The notes: generated from the sequence alone by a model not told the origin. Numbered from the stretch's first letter, positions 36,486 to 48,155 are shown. The stretch is 64,000 nt of DNA from Pseudomonas mucidolens (GCF_900106045.1 NZ_LT629802.1:4030001-4094000), one strand, 5' to 3'. Translations and numbers: made by a program.

Positions 36486-38591
36486 TTAAGCGCCCGAGGC
36501 CTTCGCTGCTTCTACGTCCTTGATGGACAGCTTGATACGACCGCGGTTGTCCACGTCCAGTACCAGCACTTCCACTTCCTGGCCTTCTTTCAGAATGTCG
36601 GTCACTTTCTCGACGCGAGCATCGCTCAGCATGGAGATGTGAACCAGACCGTCTTTGCCCGGCAGGATGTTGACGAATGCGCCGAAATCGACGATGCGCT
36701 CAACCTTACCGACGTAGATCTTGCCGATCTCGGCTTCCGCAGTGATGCCCAGAACGCGCTGACGCGCCGCTTCTGCAGCTTCCTTGGTTTCGCCGAAGAT
36801 CTTGATCGAGCCGTCGTCTTCGATGTCGATCGAAGCCTTGGTCTCTTCGCAGATCGCACGAATGGTCGCGCCACCTTTACCGATAACATCACGGATTTTG
36901 TCGGTGTCGATTTTCATCGCGATCATGGTCGGAGCATTTTCCGACAGTTCGGTACGGGACTGACCGATGATCTGGTTCATCTGACCGAGAATGTTCAGGC
37001 GCGCTTCCAGGGCTTGGCCCAGAGCGATTTCCATGATTTCTTCGGTGATGCCCTTGATCTTGATGTCCATCTGCAGCGCGGTAACACCTTTGGCGGTACC
37101 GGCTACTTTGAAGTCCATGTCGCCCAGGTGGTCTTCGTCGCCCAGAATGTCGGTCAGGATGGCGAACTTCTCGCCTTCTTTAACCAGGCCCATCGCGATA
37201 CCGGCAACCGGTGCCTTCATCGGCACACCAGCGTCCATCAGCGCCAGGGAAGCACCGCAGACCGAAGCCATGGAGCTGGAACCGTTGGACTCAGTGATTT
37301 CCGACACAACACGGATGGTGTACGGGAACACGTCAGCAGCTGGCAGCATGGCGGCGATCGAACGACGCGCCAGACGACCGTGACCGATTTCGCGACGACC
37401 AGCGCCACCCATGCGACCACACTCGCCCACCGAGAACGGAGGGAAGTTGTAGTGCAGCATGAACGGGTCTTTTTTCTCGCCTTCCAGGGTGTCCAGCAGC
37501 TGTGCGTCACGGGCAGTACCCAGGGTCGCAACTACCAGAGCCTGAGTTTCACCACGGGTGAACAGGGCCGAACCGTGAGTCTTCGGCAGAACGCCGACTT
37601 CGATGTTCAGCGGACGTACAGTGCGGGTGTCGCGACCGTCGATACGTGGCTTGCCGTTAACGATGTTTTCGCGAACGGTGCGGTATTCGATTTCACCGAA
37701 TGCAGCTTTGACTTCGCTGGAAGAAGGCTGGCCTTCTTCACCGGACAGCTTGGCAACAACCTGATCCTTCAACTCGCCCAGGCGAGCGTAACGGTCGGCC
37801 TTGACGGTAATGGCGTAGGCCTGGGAGATCGCGTCGCCGAATTCGGCACGGATAGCGCCCAGCAGAGCGGTGGCTTCAGGCTGTGGAGCCCAAGTCCAAG
37901 TTGGCTTGGCAGCTTCGGCAGCCAATTCTTTAACAGCGTTGATCACAACCTGGAACTCGTCGTGAGCAAACAGTACAGCGCCCAGCATCTGGTCTTCGGT
38001 CAGCTCTTTGGCTTCGGATTCAACCATCAATACGGCTTCCGAGGTACCGGCTACGACCATGTCCAGGCTCGAAGCTTTCTGTTGCTCGTAAGTCGGGTTC
38101 AGCAGGTAACCAGTGCTTTCGTGGAAGGCAACGCGGGCAGCGCCGATCGGACCATCGAAAGGAATACCGGAAATAGCCAGGGCAGCCGAGGTACCGATCA
38201 TCGCTGCGATGTCCGGATCGGTCTTTTTGCTGGTGGAAACGACGGTGCAGACAACCTGCACTTCGTTCATGAAGCCTTCTGGGAACAGCGGACGGATCGG
38301 ACGGTCGATCAGTCGGGAAGTCAGGGTTTCTTTCTCGGAAGGACGGCCTTCGCGCTTGAAGAAACCGCCAGGGATCTTACCGGCAGCGTAAGTCTTTTCC
38401 TGGTAGTGAACGGAAAGAGGGAAAAAGCCTTTGCTCGGGTCAGCGGTCTTGGCGCCAACAACGGTCACCAGAACGGTAACGTCGTCGTCAACGGTAACCA
38501 GCACTGCGCCGGAGGCTTGACGGGCGATACGGCCTGTCTCGAGGGTAACGGTCGACTGACCGAACTGGAATTTTTTGATAACCGGGTTCAC
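36486..38591 (-). CDS. pnp: Polyribonucleotide nucleotidyltransferase (PNPase)
   Basis: 3'-5' phosphorolytic exoribonuclease of the degradosome; 701 residues. Two RNase PH-like domains are separated by a helical domain. The second core has the [16 protein letters not shown] and the catalytic region with [16 protein letters not shown] near residue 490. A KH domain follows ([15 protein letters not shown], about 560-575), then S1 ([20 protein letters not shown], about 622-640). GTG start at 38591 with GTAGGA upstream. It is the last gene of the rpsO-pnp segment and carries a long leader, as expected for autoregulation. Confidence 0.98.
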   Translation of the reverse strand: MNPVIKKFQFGQSTVTLETGRIARQASGAVLVTVDDDVTVLVTVVGAKTADPSKGFFPLSVHYQEKTYAAGKIPGGFFKREGRPSEKETLTSRLIDRPIRPLFPEGFMNEVQVVCTVVSTSKKTDPDIAAMIGTSAALAISGIPFDGPIGAARVAFHESTGYLLNPTYEQQKASSLDMVVAGTSEAVLMVESEAKELTEDQMLGAVLFAHDEFQVVINAVKELAAEAAKPTWTWAPQPEATALLGAIRAEFGDAISQAYAITVKADRYARLGELKDQVVAKLSGEEGQPSSSEVKAAFGEIEYRTVRENIVNGKPRIDGRDTRTVRPLNIEVGVLPKTHGSALFTRGETQALVVATLGTARDAQLLDTLEGEKKDPFMLHYNFPPFSVGECGRMGGAGRREIGHGRLARRSIAAMLPAADVFPYTIRVVSEITESNGSSSMASVCGASLALMDAGVPMKAPVAGIAMGLVKEGEKFAILTDILGDEDHLGDMDFKVAGTAKGVTALQMDIKIKGITEEIMEIALGQALEARLNILGQMNQIIGQSRTELSENAPTMIAMKIDTDKIRDVIGKGGATIRAICEETKASIDIEDDGSIKIFGETKEAAEAARQRVLGITAEAEIGKIYVGKVERIVDFGAFVNILPGKDGLVHISMLSDARVEKVTDILKEGQEVEVLVLDVDNRGRIKLSIKDVEAAKASGA

Positions 38592-38786
38592 GGTGTCCTA
38601 CCTTCTTTGTGGCTCTTGGGGAACTTGTCTTCTTGCGAAATTCTTGGGCAATGTCGGGAATCGGCCCGACCCTCGTCCAGGGTAAAACGTGTATCCAGAT
38701 AAAACTTGAGGCTGGGAGCCTGCCATGGGCCAGCGGGAATCCCACTGACACACGGCAGACAACCAACCTCTAGCGCAATCGCTTAA
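38592..38786 (-). promoter_or_regulatory. rpsO-pnp intergenic leader
   Basis: 195 bases holding at least one stem, GTCGGG-AATCGG-CCCGAC (38654-38671), and an imperfect GC-rich stem around 38711-38735. In E. coli the equivalent region contains the RNase III-processed hairpin through which PNPase controls its own mRNA. A similar role here is inference. Confidence 0.45.
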
Positions 38787-39056
38787 TTAGCGACGCAGAC
38801 CCAGGCGACCGATCAGAGCCTGATAACGACCCAGATCCTTGCCTTTCAGGTAGTCCAGCAGCTTACGGCGCTGGTTTACCATGCGGATCAGACCACGACG
38901 GGAGTGGTGATCTTTACCGTTGGCCTTGAAGTGACCTTGCAGCTTGTTGATGTTGTGGGTCAGCAGTGCAACTTGCACCTCTGGCGAACCAGTGTCACCA
39001 ACAGCTTGCTGATAGTCAGCTACGATTTGTGCTTTTTCTTGAACGTCGAGAGCCAT
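38787..39056 (-). CDS. rpsO: 30S ribosomal protein S15
   Basis: 89-residue primary 16S rRNA-binding protein of the small subunit. It has the family sequences [20 protein letters not shown] and [22 protein letters not shown], with the His/Asp/Ser positions that contact helix 22 of 16S rRNA. The length is standard. It sits between truB and pnp, the universal gammaproteobacterial order. ATG 39056 has AAAGGATTG upstream. Confidence 0.98.
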   Translation of the reverse strand: MALDVQEKAQIVADYQQAVGDTGSPEVQVALLTHNINKLQGHFKANGKDHHSRRGLIRMVNQRRKLLDYLKGKDLGRYQALIGRLGLRR

Positions 39057-39171
39057 GAGGCAATCCTTTTTTCAGGAAACCACCCAAAGGGCAGTTTCAA
39101 CAGGCCAGGGACAAATCCCTGTATCTAAAAATGAGTAGTGACCGTGCCTGTTAACAGCCACCCTCGTTCGG

Positions 39172-40089
39172 TCATTCTGACCGAATCAGTCGACGCGGCG
39201 CGATCCGCCCGTCTTCGCTCACTTCACCGATACCGATAAAGCGACCGTTATGATCCTGTACTCGCACCATGCCGAATTTCGGGGCATCCGGGGCACGTAC
39301 CGGCTGGCCGTTGAGCCAGTAGAACGCACTGTGTTCCGAAAAATGCAGCAATGGCCAGTCCTGCAAACCACTGTCCGACGGCATCAGGAAGCGATCAACC
39401 GCTTCGTTGCCACCTTCGGCATGCACCGCTTCCAACTCTTCCAAGGTGACCGTCTGGGCCAGGGCGAAAGGGCCAGCCTGGGTACGTCGCAGTTCAGCAA
39501 CGTATGCGCCACAGCCCAACTGCTCACCAATATCTTCCACCAGGGTACGGATATAGGTGCCTTTGCTGCAGTCCACCGCCAACCGGGCGGTGTCACCTTC
39601 ACAGGCGAGCAATTCCAAGCGCGCAATAGTAACAGAACGCGGTTCGCGCTCCACTACTTCACCAGCACGTGCCAACTTGTATAAAGGCTGGCCATCACGC
39701 TTGAGCGCCGAGTACATCGGCGGTATCTGACTGATTTGCCCACGAAAAGCCGGTAAAGCCGCCTCGATATCAGTACGACCAACGGTCACCTCGCGAACCT
39801 GCAAGACATCACCTTCGGCGTCGGCCGTGGTGGTGGTCTTGCCCAGTTGCATCAAAGTTTCATAACCCTTGTCGGAATCGAGCAGATATTGCGAGAACTT
39901 GGTGGCCTCGCCAAAGCACAGCGGCAACACGCCAGTGGCCAAGGGGTCGAGGCTGCCGGTGTGCCCGGCCTTCTCGGCATTGAGCAGCCAGCGAACCTTC
40001 TGCAACGCGGCATTGGAGGTAAAGCCAATGGGCTTGTCGAGCAGAATGATGCCGCTGACATTGCGACGTATACGTTTGACCTGAGCCAC
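39172..40089 (-). CDS. truB: tRNA pseudouridine(55) synthase
   Basis: Makes pseudouridine 55 in the T-loop of tRNAs. The 305-residue protein has [14 protein letters not shown] near residue 13 and the catalytic aspartate at Asp48 in [16 protein letters not shown]-terminal PUA-like extension is present ([17 protein letters not shown]). GTG start at 40089, three bases after the rbfA stop, so coupled to rbfA. Part of the rimP-nusA-infB-rbfA-truB-rpsO-pnp set. Confidence 0.97.
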   Translation of the reverse strand: MAQVKRIRRNVSGIILLDKPIGFTSNAALQKVRWLLNAEKAGHTGSLDPLATGVLPLCFGEATKFSQYLLDSDKGYETLMQLGKTTTTADAEGDVLQVREVTVGRTDIEAALPAFRGQISQIPPMYSALKRDGQPLYKLARAGEVVEREPRSVTIARLELLACEGDTARLAVDCSKGTYIRTLVEDIGEQLGCGAYVAELRRTQAGPFALAQTVTLEELEAVHAEGGNEAVDRFLMPSDSGLQDWPLLHFSEHSAFYWLNGQPVRAPDAPKFGMVRVQDHNGRFIGIGEVSEDGRIAPRRLIRSE

Positions 40090-40092
40090 CGC

Positions 40093-40488
40093 TTACTCCT
40101 TGGCGTCTTCAGGTGTGGACGGGCGCTGGCTGTCTTCAGCCACGGCGCGCTCGATCAGAGCCGACAGGTGCGCACCACGCACGACACTTTCGTCGTAGTG
40201 GAAGTGCAACTGAGGAACGCTGCGCAGCTTCATCTCACGGGCCAACTGCATGCGCAAGAAACCTGCGGCCGAGTTGAGCACCTTGATGCTTTGTGCGATT
40301 TCTTCGCTGTTGTCCTGACCCATCACGGTGATGAAGATCTTGGCGTGACCTACGTCACGGCTCACTTCAACGGCGGTGATGGTGACCAGGCCAACGCGGG
40401 GGTCTTTGACTTCGCGACGGATCAGTTGGGCCAGCTCACGCTGCATCTGATCGCCGATACGCTGGGTACGGCTGTATTCTTTTGCCAT
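40093..40488 (-). CDS. rbfA: 30S ribosome-binding factor A
   Basis: Late-stage assembly factor for the 30S subunit, needed for 16S 5'-end processing and cold adaptation. The 131-residue KH-fold protein has [24 protein letters not shown] at the start (quoted by position, residues 10-33) and the conserved [13 protein letters not shown] near residue 90. The tail beyond residue 115 is charged and unstructured. It follows infB after 159 bases containing a hairpin, and is coupled to truB. Confidence 0.97.
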   Translation of the reverse strand: MAKEYSRTQRIGDQMQRELAQLIRREVKDPRVGLVTITAVEVSRDVGHAKIFITVMGQDNSEEIAQSIKVLNSAAGFLRMQLAREMKLRSVPQLHFHYDESVVRGAHLSALIERAVAEDSQRPSTPEDAKE

Positions 40489-40542
40489 GTCTTGTTACCT
40501 GTTACTGCCACACGGTGAAACCCGTGGGGTCTGAAAGCGGCA

Positions 40543-40576
40543 AACGCCCGGCCTGACAAAAGCCAGACCGGGCGTT
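40543..40576 (-). terminator. Hairpin between infB and rbfA
   Basis: AACGCCCGG ... CCGGGCGTT, a nine-bp stem with a partly paired interior, without a T-run on the minus strand. It may be a partial terminator or an RNA-processing site inside the operon. Confidence 0.4.
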
Positions 40577-40647
40577 GCGTTTAGAGTCCGGACACCGCGC
40601 GGGGCATTTGCATGCCCACACGCCGTGTGGCTCCTGAAGTGCGCGAG

Positions 40648-43164
40648 TTAGAGGCTGCGAGCAACCTGGACCTTCTCGTAGACTTCGATCTTGTCGCCAG
40701 GCTTAACGTCGTTGTAGCTCTTGACGCCGATACCGCATTCCATGCCGGCACGTACTTCGGAAGCGTCATCCTTGAAGCGACGCAGGGATTCCAGCTCGCC
40801 TTCAAAGATAACGATGTCTTCACGCAGTACACGGATCGGACGGTTACGGTGAACGACACCTTCGATCACCATGCAACCGGCGATGGCGCCAAACTTCGGC
40901 GAACGGAACACGTCGCGAACTTCGGCGATACCCAGGATATTTTCCCGGACGTCACTGCCAAGCATGCCGGTAAGGGCTTTCTTGACGTCTTCGATGATGT
41001 CGTAGATGACGTTGTAGTAACGCATGTCCAGGCCTTCCTGCTCGACGATCTTCCGTGCGCCAGCATCGGCACGCACGTTGAAGCCGAACAGTACAGCGTT
41101 GGAAGCCAGTGCCAGGTTGGCGTCGGATTCGGTGATACCACCAACACCGCCACCGACCACACGCACTTGCACTTCGTCGTTACCCAGGCCATTCAAGGCG
41201 CCGTTCAACGCTTCAAGGGAGCCGCGAACGTCAGATTTGAGGACGATGTTAAGCGTCTTCTTCTCTTCCTGGCCCATGTTCTCGAAGATGTTCTCAAGCT
41301 TGCCGGCGTGAGCACGGGCCAGCTTGACTTCACGGAACTTGCCTTGACGGAACAGAGCCACTTCACGGGCTTTCTTCTCGTCAGCCACAACGCTCATCTC
41401 GTCGCCAGCGTCCGGGGTACCGTCCAGGCCGAGAATCTCGACCGGGATGGCCGGACCGGCTTCCTTGATTGGCTTGCCGTTCTCGTCGAGCATGGCGCGG
41501 ACACGGCCATAGTTCGAACCGACCAGCACCATGTCGCCTTGGCGCAGGGTACCGTCTTGAACCAGCACAGTCGCCACCGGGCCACGGCCCTTGTCGAGAC
41601 GCGATTCAACCACGACACCACGGCCAGGAGCCGAAGGCGTAGCCGTCAGTTCCAGGACTTCGGCTTGCAGCAGGACCGCTTCGAGCAGTTCGTCGACACC
41701 CGTACCCATCTTCGCGGAGACCGGTACGAACGGGGTGTCGCCACCCCACTCCTCGGACGTCACGCCGTGAACCGACAGTTCGCTGCGGATGCGATCGAGA
41801 TCGGCGCCCGGCTTGTCGATTTTGTTCACTGCCACGACCAGCGGCACACCCGCCGCTTTGGCGTGCTGGACGGCTTCGATGGTTTGTGGCATCACGCCGT
41901 CGTCCGCCGCAACCACCAGGATCACGATGTCGGTTGCCTTGGCACCACGGGCACGCATTGCGGTAAACGCAGCGTGACCTGGGGTGTCGAGGAACGTCAC
42001 CATACCGCGCTCGGTTTCAACGTGGTAGGCGCCGATGTGCTGGGTAATGCCGCCGGCTTCGCCCGCTGCAACCTTCGCACGACGGATATAGTCGAGCAGG
42101 GATGTCTTACCGTGGTCAACGTGGCCCATTACGGTCACGACCGGCGCACGGGAAACCGCCTCACCTTCAAACTTCAGGGACTCGGCCAGGGAATCTTCCA
42201 GGGCGGTGTCGCTGACCAGAACCACTTTGTGGCCCAGCTCTTCAGCGACCAGTTGGGCAGTTTCCTGATCCAGTACCTGGTTGATGGTGGCTGGCGTACC
42301 CAGCTTGAACATGAACTTGATGATTTCAGCAGCCTTGACCGACATCTGCTGGGCAAGATCGCCAACAGAGATGGTCTCGCCGATCTTCACTTCACGCACG
42401 ACAGGACCGGTTGGGCTCTGGAAACCGTGGGCGTTGCGTTTCTTCAGCTTGGCCTTGCCACGACCGCCACGACGGAAGCCATCGCTTTCTTCGTCGGTAG
42501 TACGTGGAGCAACCCGTGGAGCAGGTGCCTTTTCCTTGACCGAAGCGCGATGCGGAGCGTTTTTACGCTCGCCATCGCCACCACCACCGCGACGATTATT
42601 ATCGTCAGCACGTGGCTTGTCCGGACGACGAGGTTCGTCGCGCTTGCGTGCGTCGGCTGCCGGAGCTGGCGCCGGGGCCACCGGAGCGGCCTCACGCACA
42701 GCTTCTACAGGCGCAGCGACTGCTTCAGTGCTAGCAGGTTGCGCAGCAGTAGGCTGGCGACGCGCTTCTTCTTCGGCGCGACGCTTGGCTTCTTCTTCAG
42801 CCTTCTGACGAGCAGCATTTTCTACTGCGCGACGTTCGTCCAGCTCGCGTTTGCGCTCGGCTTCGATTTCTTCCGGGCTGCGCTGTACGAAGACTTTCTT
42901 CTTGCGTACTTCAACGCTGATGCTCTTGCTACCCGCAACACGCAGGGTGCTGGTGGTTTTGCGCTGCAGTGTAATCTTGCGCGGTTCTTCCACTTTCGCC
43001 TTGTGGCTGCTCTTCAAGTGAGTCAGCAAAGACTGCTTCTCACTATCGCTCACACCTTCATCGGCGGCGGTGTGCGGCAGACCTGCCTCACGCATCTGCT
43101 GCAACAGGCGCTCTACCGGTGTTTTGACCTCATCGGCCAGTTGTTTCACCGTGACTTGCGTCAT
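40648..43164 (-). CDS. infB: Translation initiation factor IF-2
   Basis: GTPase that brings initiator tRNA to the 30S subunit; 838 residues. The N-terminal domain starts [21 protein letters not shown] charged low-complexity segment (about 90-260, rich in Glu, Arg, Ala, Pro) precedes the second IF2_N motif. The G domain has GHVDHGKT near residue 346, DTPGH and NKID; the C-terminal fMet-tRNA-binding domain ends VQVARSL. The ribosome site GGAGAG precedes ATG 43164. It lies 28 bases after nusA. It fits functionally with the initiator tRNA gene that heads the operon. Confidence 0.98.
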   Translation of the reverse strand: MTQVTVKQLADEVKTPVERLLQQMREAGLPHTAADEGVSDSEKQSLLTHLKSSHKAKVEEPRKITLQRKTTSTLRVAGSKSISVEVRKKKVFVQRSPEEIEAERKRELDERRAVENAARQKAEEEAKRRAEEEARRQPTAAQPASTEAVAAPVEAVREAAPVAPAPAPAADARKRDEPRRPDKPRADDNNRRGGGGDGERKNAPHRASVKEKAPAPRVAPRTTDEESDGFRRGGRGKAKLKKRNAHGFQSPTGPVVREVKIGETISVGDLAQQMSVKAAEIIKFMFKLGTPATINQVLDQETAQLVAEELGHKVVLVSDTALEDSLAESLKFEGEAVSRAPVVTVMGHVDHGKTSLLDYIRRAKVAAGEAGGITQHIGAYHVETERGMVTFLDTPGHAAFTAMRARGAKATDIVILVVAADDGVMPQTIEAVQHAKAAGVPLVVAVNKIDKPGADLDRIRSELSVHGVTSEEWGGDTPFVPVSAKMGTGVDELLEAVLLQAEVLELTATPSAPGRGVVVESRLDKGRGPVATVLVQDGTLRQGDMVLVGSNYGRVRAMLDENGKPIKEAGPAIPVEILGLDGTPDAGDEMSVVADEKKAREVALFRQGKFREVKLARAHAGKLENIFENMGQEEKKTLNIVLKSDVRGSLEALNGALNGLGNDEVQVRVVGGGVGGITESDANLALASNAVLFGFNVRADAGARKIVEQEGLDMRYYNVIYDIIEDVKKALTGMLGSDVRENILGIAEVRDVFRSPKFGAIAGCMVIEGVVHRNRPIRVLREDIVIFEGELESLRRFKDDASEVRAGMECGIGVKSYNDVKPGDKIEVYEKVQVARSL

Positions 43165-43191
43165 GCACTTCTCTCCTCAGGCCGCGCCTAA

Positions 43192-44673
43192 TTACTCGAA
43201 CCAATGGGCTCGGGCGGCCATGATCAACTTGCCGGCACGATCATCGTCAATGCCGTCGATGTCGAGCAGATCGTCAATAGACTGCTCGGCCAGGTCTTCG
43301 CGGGTAATTACGCCGCGCACCGCCAGTTCCATCGCCAAATCCTTGTCCATACCCTCAAGCGAGAGCAGGTCTTCGGCCGGATGGGCGTCTGCCAGCTTTT
43401 CCTCAGTAGCGATGGCTTTAGTCAACAAACGATCCTTGGCCCGAGCGCGAAGCTCGTTGACGGTGTCTTCGTCAAAGCCGTCGATGTTGAGCATTTCTTC
43501 CAACGGTACGTAGGCAATCTCTTCCAGGCTGGTGAAGCCTTCATCTACCAGCACCTGTGCCAGGTCTTCATCGACTTCGAGCTCTTCGATAAAGTTGCGC
43601 AGGATGTCACCGGTTTCTGCTTGCTGCTTAGCCTGGATGTCCGATTCGGTCATGACATTCAGGGTCCAGCCGGTCAACTGGCTGGCCAGACGCACGTTCT
43701 GACCTCCACGACCAATGGCTTGAGCCAGATTGTCGGCGCCAACGGCGATGTCCATCGCATGGGCATCCTCGTCAACGATAATCGCCGCCACTTCAGCCGG
43801 CGACATAGCGTTGATCACGAACTGCGCGGGGTTATCGTCCCACAGGACGATGTCCACACGCTCACCGCCCAATTCACCCGACACTGCCTGGACGCGCGAA
43901 CCGCGCATACCAATGCAAGCACCTTGCGGGTCGATGCGCTTGTCCTTGGAGCGGACCGCGATCTTGGCACGCGAACCCGGGTCGCGGGACGCAGCCATGA
44001 CTTCGATCAGACCTTCAGCAATTTCCGGCACTTCGATACGGAACAGCTCGATCAGCATTTCCGGCGCAGTACGCGACAGGATCAACTGAGGGCCGCGGTT
44101 CTCGGTGCGGATTTCCTTGAGCAACGCACGCAAGCGCACGCCAACCCGGAAAGTTTCACGGGAAATGATGTCTTCACGGGCCAGCAACGCTTCGGCGTTG
44201 TTGCCCAGGTCAACGATCACGTTGTCGCGGGTGACCTTTTTCACGGTGCCGGAGATGATTTCACCCAGGCGCTCGCGATAGGCATCAACGACTTGAGCAC
44301 GCTCGGCTTCGCGAACCTTCTGCACGATGACTTGCTTGGCAGTCTGTGCAGCAATCCGGCCGAACTCGATCGATTCGATCTTATCTTCGACAACATCACC
44401 GACCTGGGCGCCAGGATGCGTTTCAGCAACCTTGCTTGGCCAGGTTTCGATGGCCGGATCATCAAGATCGGCTTCTTCGACTACCGTCCAGCGACGGAAA
44501 GTCTCATAGGCACCGGTGTGGCGGTTGATTTCCACACGCAGATCAACTTCGTCTTCAAAACGTTTTTTGGTAGCAGTGGCCAGGGCCAGCTCCAACGCTT
44601 CAAAAATCACGTTTGCCGGTACGCCCTTTTCATTGGATACCGACTCAACAACCAGCAGTACTTCTTTGCTCAT
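43192..44673 (-). CDS. nusA: Transcription termination/antitermination protein NusA
   Basis: RNA polymerase-associated factor for pausing, termination and rRNA antitermination. 493 residues: an N-terminal polymerase-binding domain ([19 protein letters not shown]), S1 (about 135-200), two KH domains (with [14 protein letters not shown] and [16 protein letters not shown]), and two C-terminal acidic repeats ([27 protein letters not shown]). I chose ATG 44673; the upstream frame extension to 44694 lies in the gap after rimP. GCGAGG is a suitable ribosome site. Confidence 0.98.
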   Translation of the reverse strand: MSKEVLLVVESVSNEKGVPANVIFEALELALATATKKRFEDEVDLRVEINRHTGAYETFRRWTVVEEADLDDPAIETWPSKVAETHPGAQVGDVVEDKIESIEFGRIAAQTAKQVIVQKVREAERAQVVDAYRERLGEIISGTVKKVTRDNVIVDLGNNAEALLAREDIISRETFRVGVRLRALLKEIRTENRGPQLILSRTAPEMLIELFRIEVPEIAEGLIEVMAASRDPGSRAKIAVRSKDKRIDPQGACIGMRGSRVQAVSGELGGERVDIVLWDDNPAQFVINAMSPAEVAAIIVDEDAHAMDIAVGADNLAQAIGRGGQNVRLASQLTGWTLNVMTESDIQAKQQAETGDILRNFIEELEVDEDLAQVLVDEGFTSLEEIAYVPLEEMLNIDGFDEDTVNELRARAKDRLLTKAIATEEKLADAHPAEDLLSLEGMDKDLAMELAVRGVITREDLAEQSIDDLLDIDGIDDDRAGKLIMAARAHWFE

Positions 44674-44720
44674 CGTACGCCTCGCCTTTCGCAAGCCATT
44701 GGATCCGCGGGATCCGCGTC

Positions 44721-45179
44721 TCAGTCAAAACTGGGAATAATGTTGGCCTTGTCGATCATATCGATCGGCAACAGGAATTCATGGTCTTCTACCTGCACCA
44801 CGACATCCTGTTCTTCTACACCGCGCAGAAGGCCCTGAAAGTTGCGTCGCCCTTCGAACGGGGAACGCAGCTTGATCTTCACTTGTTCACCGGCATATTT
44901 GGCAAACTGCTCGATAGTGAACAGTGGGCGCTCCATGCCTGGCGAGGAAACTTCGAGGGTGTATTCAACGGAGATCGGATCTTCAACATCCAGCACACCG
45001 CTGATCTGGCGACTGACAATGGCACAATCGTCCACCAGCACGCCGCCCTCTTTATCGATATAAACACGCAACATTGAGTGGCGACCTTGAGCCGAAAACT
45101 CAATACCCCAGCATTCATAGCCTAGGGCCACGACCACCGGGGCCAACAAGGCCTGCAACTCTTCTAGCTTGCTCGACAC
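44721..45179 (-). CDS. rimP: Ribosome maturation factor RimP
   Basis: 30S assembly factor; 152 residues. The N-terminal alpha/beta domain has [20 protein letters not shown] near residues 22-41 and the C-terminal SH3-like domain has [11 protein letters not shown] and [11 protein letters not shown]. The start is GTG 45179, preceded by GAGGGGG; a longer in-frame extension passes through a terminator hairpin and has no family resemblance. It is the first protein gene of rimP-nusA-infB-rbfA-truB and sits behind a structured leader that ends in a terminator. Confidence 0.96.
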   Translation of the reverse strand: MSSKLEELQALLAPVVVALGYECWGIEFSAQGRHSMLRVYIDKEGGVLVDDCAIVSRQISGVLDVEDPISVEYTLEVSSPGMERPLFTIEQFAKYAGEQVKIKLRSPFEGRRNFQGLLRGVEEQDVVVQVEDHEFLLPIDMIDKANIIPSFD

Positions 45180-45214
45180 CTGAACCCCCTCGTGCATGTA
45201 TGTGCATGCTGTGC

Positions 45215-45270
45215 AAAATAAAAAAATGGGCGAAACGCCCATCCTTGAAACGCCGTCGAACAGCGGCGTT
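45215..45270 (-). terminator. Structured rimP leader ending in an intrinsic terminator
   Basis: Minus strand: a first hairpin AACGCCG/CGGCGTT (45249-45270), then ATGGGCG-TTT-CGCCCAT (45226-45242) followed by TTTTTT and more A/T. The terminator ends only about 35 bases before the rimP start, inside its own leader, so it can act as an attenuator. A 'rimP leader' RNA is known in enterobacteria; equivalence is inference. Confidence 0.75.
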
Positions 45271-45287
45271 GAAAGTGTCCAGCTAAC

Positions 45288-45310
45288 AAAAAGCCCCTTA
45301 AAAGGGGCTC
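45288..45310 (-). terminator. Intrinsic terminator after the initiator tRNA
   Basis: AGCCCC-TTTTAA-GGGGCT with a TTTTT tail on the minus strand, ten bases after the tRNA 3' end. Read-through here would be needed to feed the rimP operon from the tRNA promoter. Confidence 0.85.
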
Positions 45311-45319
45311 CGCTAAAAC

Positions 45320-45396
<77 letters not shown>

Positions 45397-45412
45397 ACAA
45401 AGCTGGGGCGGA

Positions 45413-45441
45413 AGTATACGACCGATCCCTTACAGGGTCAA
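45413..45441 (-). promoter_or_regulatory. Promoter of the initiator tRNA gene
   Basis: TTGACC (45441-45436), a 17-base spacer, and TATACT (45418-45413) on the minus strand. The start would be near 45405, about nine bases before the mature tRNA. A G/C-rich discriminator follows (CCGCCCC), typical of stringently controlled promoters. Confidence 0.85.
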
Positions 45442-45463
45442 TGTAACCTTCCACCTACAAGAA

Positions 45464-45481
45464 AGCCCGCAACAGCGGGCT
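45464..45481 (-). terminator. Terminator after tRNA-Leu
   Basis: AGCCCGC-TG-TTGCGGGCT followed by TTCTT on the minus strand; separates tRNA-Leu from the tRNA-fMet promoter. Confidence 0.7.
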
Positions 45482-45492
45482 CTCCTGATAAT

Positions 45493-45578
45493 TGGTACCG
45501 AGAAGGGGACTCGAACCCCTACACCCTATGGGCACAACCACCTCAAGGTTGCGTGTCTACCAATTCCACCACCTCGGC
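45493..45578 (-). tRNA. tRNA-Leu (anticodon GAG)
   Basis: An 86-nt class II tRNA with long variable arm. Acceptor GCCGAGG pairs with CTCGGT-ACCA, CCA is encoded, and the anticodon loop is TTGAGGT within CAACC/GGTTG. D-loop GGAATTGGTAGAC and T-arm GGGGTTCGAGTCCCC are standard. It lies 29 bases after secG and may be co-transcribed with it; I see no independent promoter. Confidence 0.96.
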
Positions 45579-45607
45579 AATACAACGTTTACAACATGAA
45601 ACCCTTC

Positions 45608-45991
45608 TTACTTTTGCTCTTGAGCTGGAGGCACGTCAGTCGCTGGGCTAGCCGACTTTTGCTCTTGAAGCACCGGGACATCATCAGAAGCCGGTTTTGC
45701 CTTTGGAACTTCCATCACTGCTGGATCTGGCAAACCTGCTTGAGTCAGCACATGAGCTTTCTCTTTAGCAAAGTAACCTAACCCCAAGCTGGTTATGAAG
45801 AAACCGGCGGCAAGTATAGCAGTAAACTTACTAAGAAAGGTAGAGGAACCTTGGCTTCCGAACACAGTATTTGACGCACCTGCTCCGAAAGACGCACCAG
45901 CGTCCGCACCTTTACCCTGCTGCAGCAATACCAGAGCAACAACGCCCAGCGCACCCAGCAGATGAAAAACAACGATGACTGTTTCCAGCAT
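45608..45991 (-). CDS. secG: Protein translocase subunit SecG
   Basis: Small membrane subunit of SecYEG. The 127-residue protein has two membrane segments (about 3-22 and 53-72) around the conserved cytoplasmic loop [22 protein letters not shown] (quoted by position, 27-48). The C-terminal tail is extended and Pro/Ala/Gln-rich and repeats a [16 protein letters not shown] motif. I chose ATG 45991; the upstream extension to 46039 overlaps tpiA. It follows tpiA by four bases. Confidence 0.95.
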   Translation of the reverse strand: MLETVIVVFHLLGALGVVALVLLQQGKGADAGASFGAGASNTVFGSQGSSTFLSKFTAILAAGFFITSLGLGYFAKEKAHVLTQAGLPDPAVMEVPKAKPASDDVPVLQEQKSASPATDVPPAQEQK

Positions 45992-45995
45992 TTTT

Positions 45996-46751
45996 TCAGT
46001 TTCCCGCGGCGCGACAAATCGCACCGAACTCATCTGCATTCAGGGAAGCCCCACCAATGAGCCCCCCATCGATATCCGGCATGCTGAACAGTTCGACCGC
46101 ATTGGCCGCCTTCACGCTGCCGCCGTATAGAAGCTGCACACCTCGTGCAACCTCAGAATTCTCTGCCGCCAACTGCGCGCGAATGGCTGCGTGCACATCC
46201 TGCGCCTGTTGCGGCGAAGCAGTCAGCCCGGTGCCAATGGCCCAGACCGGCTCGTAAGCTATGACCGCCTTTGCAAACGCACCAACACCCAGCTCTTCGA
46301 TGATGCTGCCCAACTGACGCGAGACAACCTCAAGGGTCTTGCCAGATTCACGCTGCTCTAGAGTTTCCCCTATACACAACACCGGAATCAGGCCGCAAGC
46401 CTGTGCTGCCGCGAACTTGCGATTGAGTATCGCATCACGCTCACCCATTACCTGGCGGCGCTCGGAATGCCCTACAAGTACATAGGAGCAGCCCGCATCA
46501 ACCAGCTGACTCGGTGCAATTTCACCGGTCAACGCACCCTGCATGGCTTCTACCGCGGAATTCTGCGCGCCGACCTGAATCGACTTGCCTTTCAAGCCAT
46601 CAACCACTTGGTTGATATGCAAGCAAGGCGGGAATACCGCGACATCGACACCGCTCGGCAAGGCCAAATGACGAAGGCCATTGATCAGCTCAGCGACACT
46701 GGCGCGGGTACCGTGCATTTTCCAGTTACCAGCTACCATAGTGCGACGCAT
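45996..46751 (-). CDS. tpiA: Triosephosphate isomerase
   Basis: Interconverts dihydroxyacetone phosphate and glyceraldehyde-3-phosphate. The 251-residue TIM barrel has the substrate lysine in AGNWKMHG (Lys11), the electrophilic histidine in VGHSERR (about residue 94), the catalytic glutamate in [11 protein letters not shown] (about 166), and the phosphate-binding [12 protein letters not shown]. Between glmM and secG, the conserved order. The small annotated frames overlapping it are on the opposite strand. Confidence 0.98.
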   Translation of the reverse strand: MRRTMVAGNWKMHGTRASVAELINGLRHLALPSGVDVAVFPPCLHINQVVDGLKGKSIQVGAQNSAVEAMQGALTGEIAPSQLVDAGCSYVLVGHSERRQVMGERDAILNRKFAAAQACGLIPVLCIGETLEQRESGKTLEVVSRQLGSIIEELGVGAFAKAVIAYEPVWAIGTGLTASPQQAQDVHAAIRAQLAAENSEVARGVQLLYGGSVKAANAVELFSMPDIDGGLIGGASLNADEFGAICRAAGN

Positions 46752-46817
46752 GCTGTACCTCGTCGGTCAAAGTGGGCGCAGATGTTACCCAACCACATCA
46801 ACACTGGCAAGCCGAAT

Positions 46818-48155
46818 TCAGGCGCAAACTTCAGTTACCAGTTTTGCCAGCTCCTCGGCATAGCCGCGAACCTGTGTTTCGTCGTCACCTTCGACCATGA
46901 CACGCACCAAAGGCTCCGTTCCCGATTTGCGCAACAAAACCCGGCCACGACCCGCCATAGCAACGGTAACGCGCTCACAGGCTTCCTTGATCGCCGGGTG
47001 CTCGATAGGATTTTCACCGCCCGCGAAACGAACGTTAAGCAAGACTTGTGGACATTTGCGCAACGCCTGACGTGCCTGGGCAAGACTTTCTTCACGGCGA
47101 CGCAAGGCCAACAGCACCTGCAGCGCAGCGATGATCGCATCCCCGGTGGTCGTGTGCTGGAAGCAAACGATATGCCCCGAGTTTTCACCCCCGACCAACC
47201 AGTTGCGCTCCAGCAAATCAGCAATCACGTAACGGTCGCCAACGTTCGCACGCACAAACGGAATCCCGAGGTCGGCGAGGGCCAACTCCAGCCCCAGATT
47301 ACTCATCAGGGTACCGACAACCCCGCCGTGCAGCTTGTTACGCTCGTGCAGGTCGCGGGCAATGATGAACAAAAGGTCATCGCCGTCGACTATAGCACCC
47401 GTGTGATCAACCATCAGCACCCGGTCGCCATCACCATCGAAGGCAATCCCAAGGTCGGCGTGCTCAGCCAATACCGCGGCCTGCAGCTGCTCCATATGAG
47501 TCGAGCCGCAGTTATCGTTGATGTTCAGGCCGTTAGGCTGGGCCGACAACACTGTGACTTGCGCACCCAACTCCTTGAAGACGCTGGGGGCAACTTTGTA
47601 GGTCGCGCCATGGGCACAGTCGATGACCACCTTGAGGCCTGCGAAATTGGTACTGGTAGGCACGCTGCTTTTGCAGAACTCAATATAACGACCGGAAGCA
47701 TCGTTAATCCGCGAAACCTTGCCCAGCTTGCTCGACTCGACGACAGTCATCGGCGCATCCAGCAGTTCTTCAATCATGTGTTCGATCTCGTCCGGCAGTT
47801 TGGTGCCCTGGCCCGAGAAGAACTTGATGCCATTGTCATCATGGGGATTGTGCGAAGCACTGATCACGATACCGGCTTCAGCGTGAAAGGTGCGCGTCAG
47901 GTAAGCGATCGCCGGCGTAGGCATCGGCCCCAGCAGCATCACATCAGCCCCGGCGGCAGACAGGCCCGCCTCAAGCGCCGACTCGAACATGTAACCCGAA
48001 ATTCGCGTGTCCTTGCCTACCAGGATGCGGCATGCACCCATACTGCGAAACGCCATGCCAGCCGCCCAACCGAGCTTGAGCATAAAGTCTGGAGTGATAG
48101 GAAACTCGCCGACCCGACCACGAATGCCGTCAGTGCCAAAATATTTTTTAGTCAT
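46818..48155 (-). CDS. glmM: Phosphoglucosamine mutase
   Basis: Converts glucosamine-6-phosphate to glucosamine-1-phosphate for UDP-GlcNAc, hence peptidoglycan and LPS. 445 residues. The phosphoserine is Ser101 in [16 protein letters not shown]. The Mg2+ loop is [13 protein letters not shown] (about 240), the sugar-binding loop GGENSGH (about 325) and the phosphate-binding loop [15 protein letters not shown] near the end. It begins 16 bases after folP; with ftsH and folP it forms a conserved cluster. Confidence 0.98.
   Translation of the reverse strand: MTKKYFGTDGIRGRVGEFPITPDFMLKLGWAAGMAFRSMGACRILVGKDTRISGYMFESALEAGLSAAGADVMLLGPMPTPAIAYLTRTFHAEAGIVISASHNPHDDNGIKFFSGQGTKLPDEIEHMIEELLDAPMTVVESSKLGKVSRINDASGRYIEFCKSSVPTSTNFAGLKVVIDCAHGATYKVAPSVFKELGAQVTVLSAQPNGLNINDNCGSTHMEQLQAAVLAEHADLGIAFDGDGDRVLMVDHTGAIVDGDDLLFIIARDLHERNKLHGGVVGTLMSNLGLELALADLGIPFVRANVGDRYVIADLLERNWLVGGENSGHIVCFQHTTTGDAIIAALQVLLALRRREESLAQARQALRKCPQVLLNVRFAGGENPIEHPAIKEACERVTVAMAGRGRVLLRKSGTEPLVRVMVEGDDETQVRGYAEELAKLVTEVCA

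Noticed and set aside
36639..38702. 687-codon open frame on the plus strand
   Set aside because: Antisense to pnp, whose RNase PH, KH and S1 motifs are unambiguous. It has no plausible ribosome site and no recognisable domain.
40612..43191. 859-codon open frame on the plus strand
   Set aside because: Antisense to infB, which has a clear G domain. The frame reflects codon bias of the real gene.
45180..45242. N-terminal extension of RimP
   Set aside because: The extension crosses the terminator hairpin at 45226-45242 and does not resemble the family; GTG 45179 has a strong GAGGGGG site.
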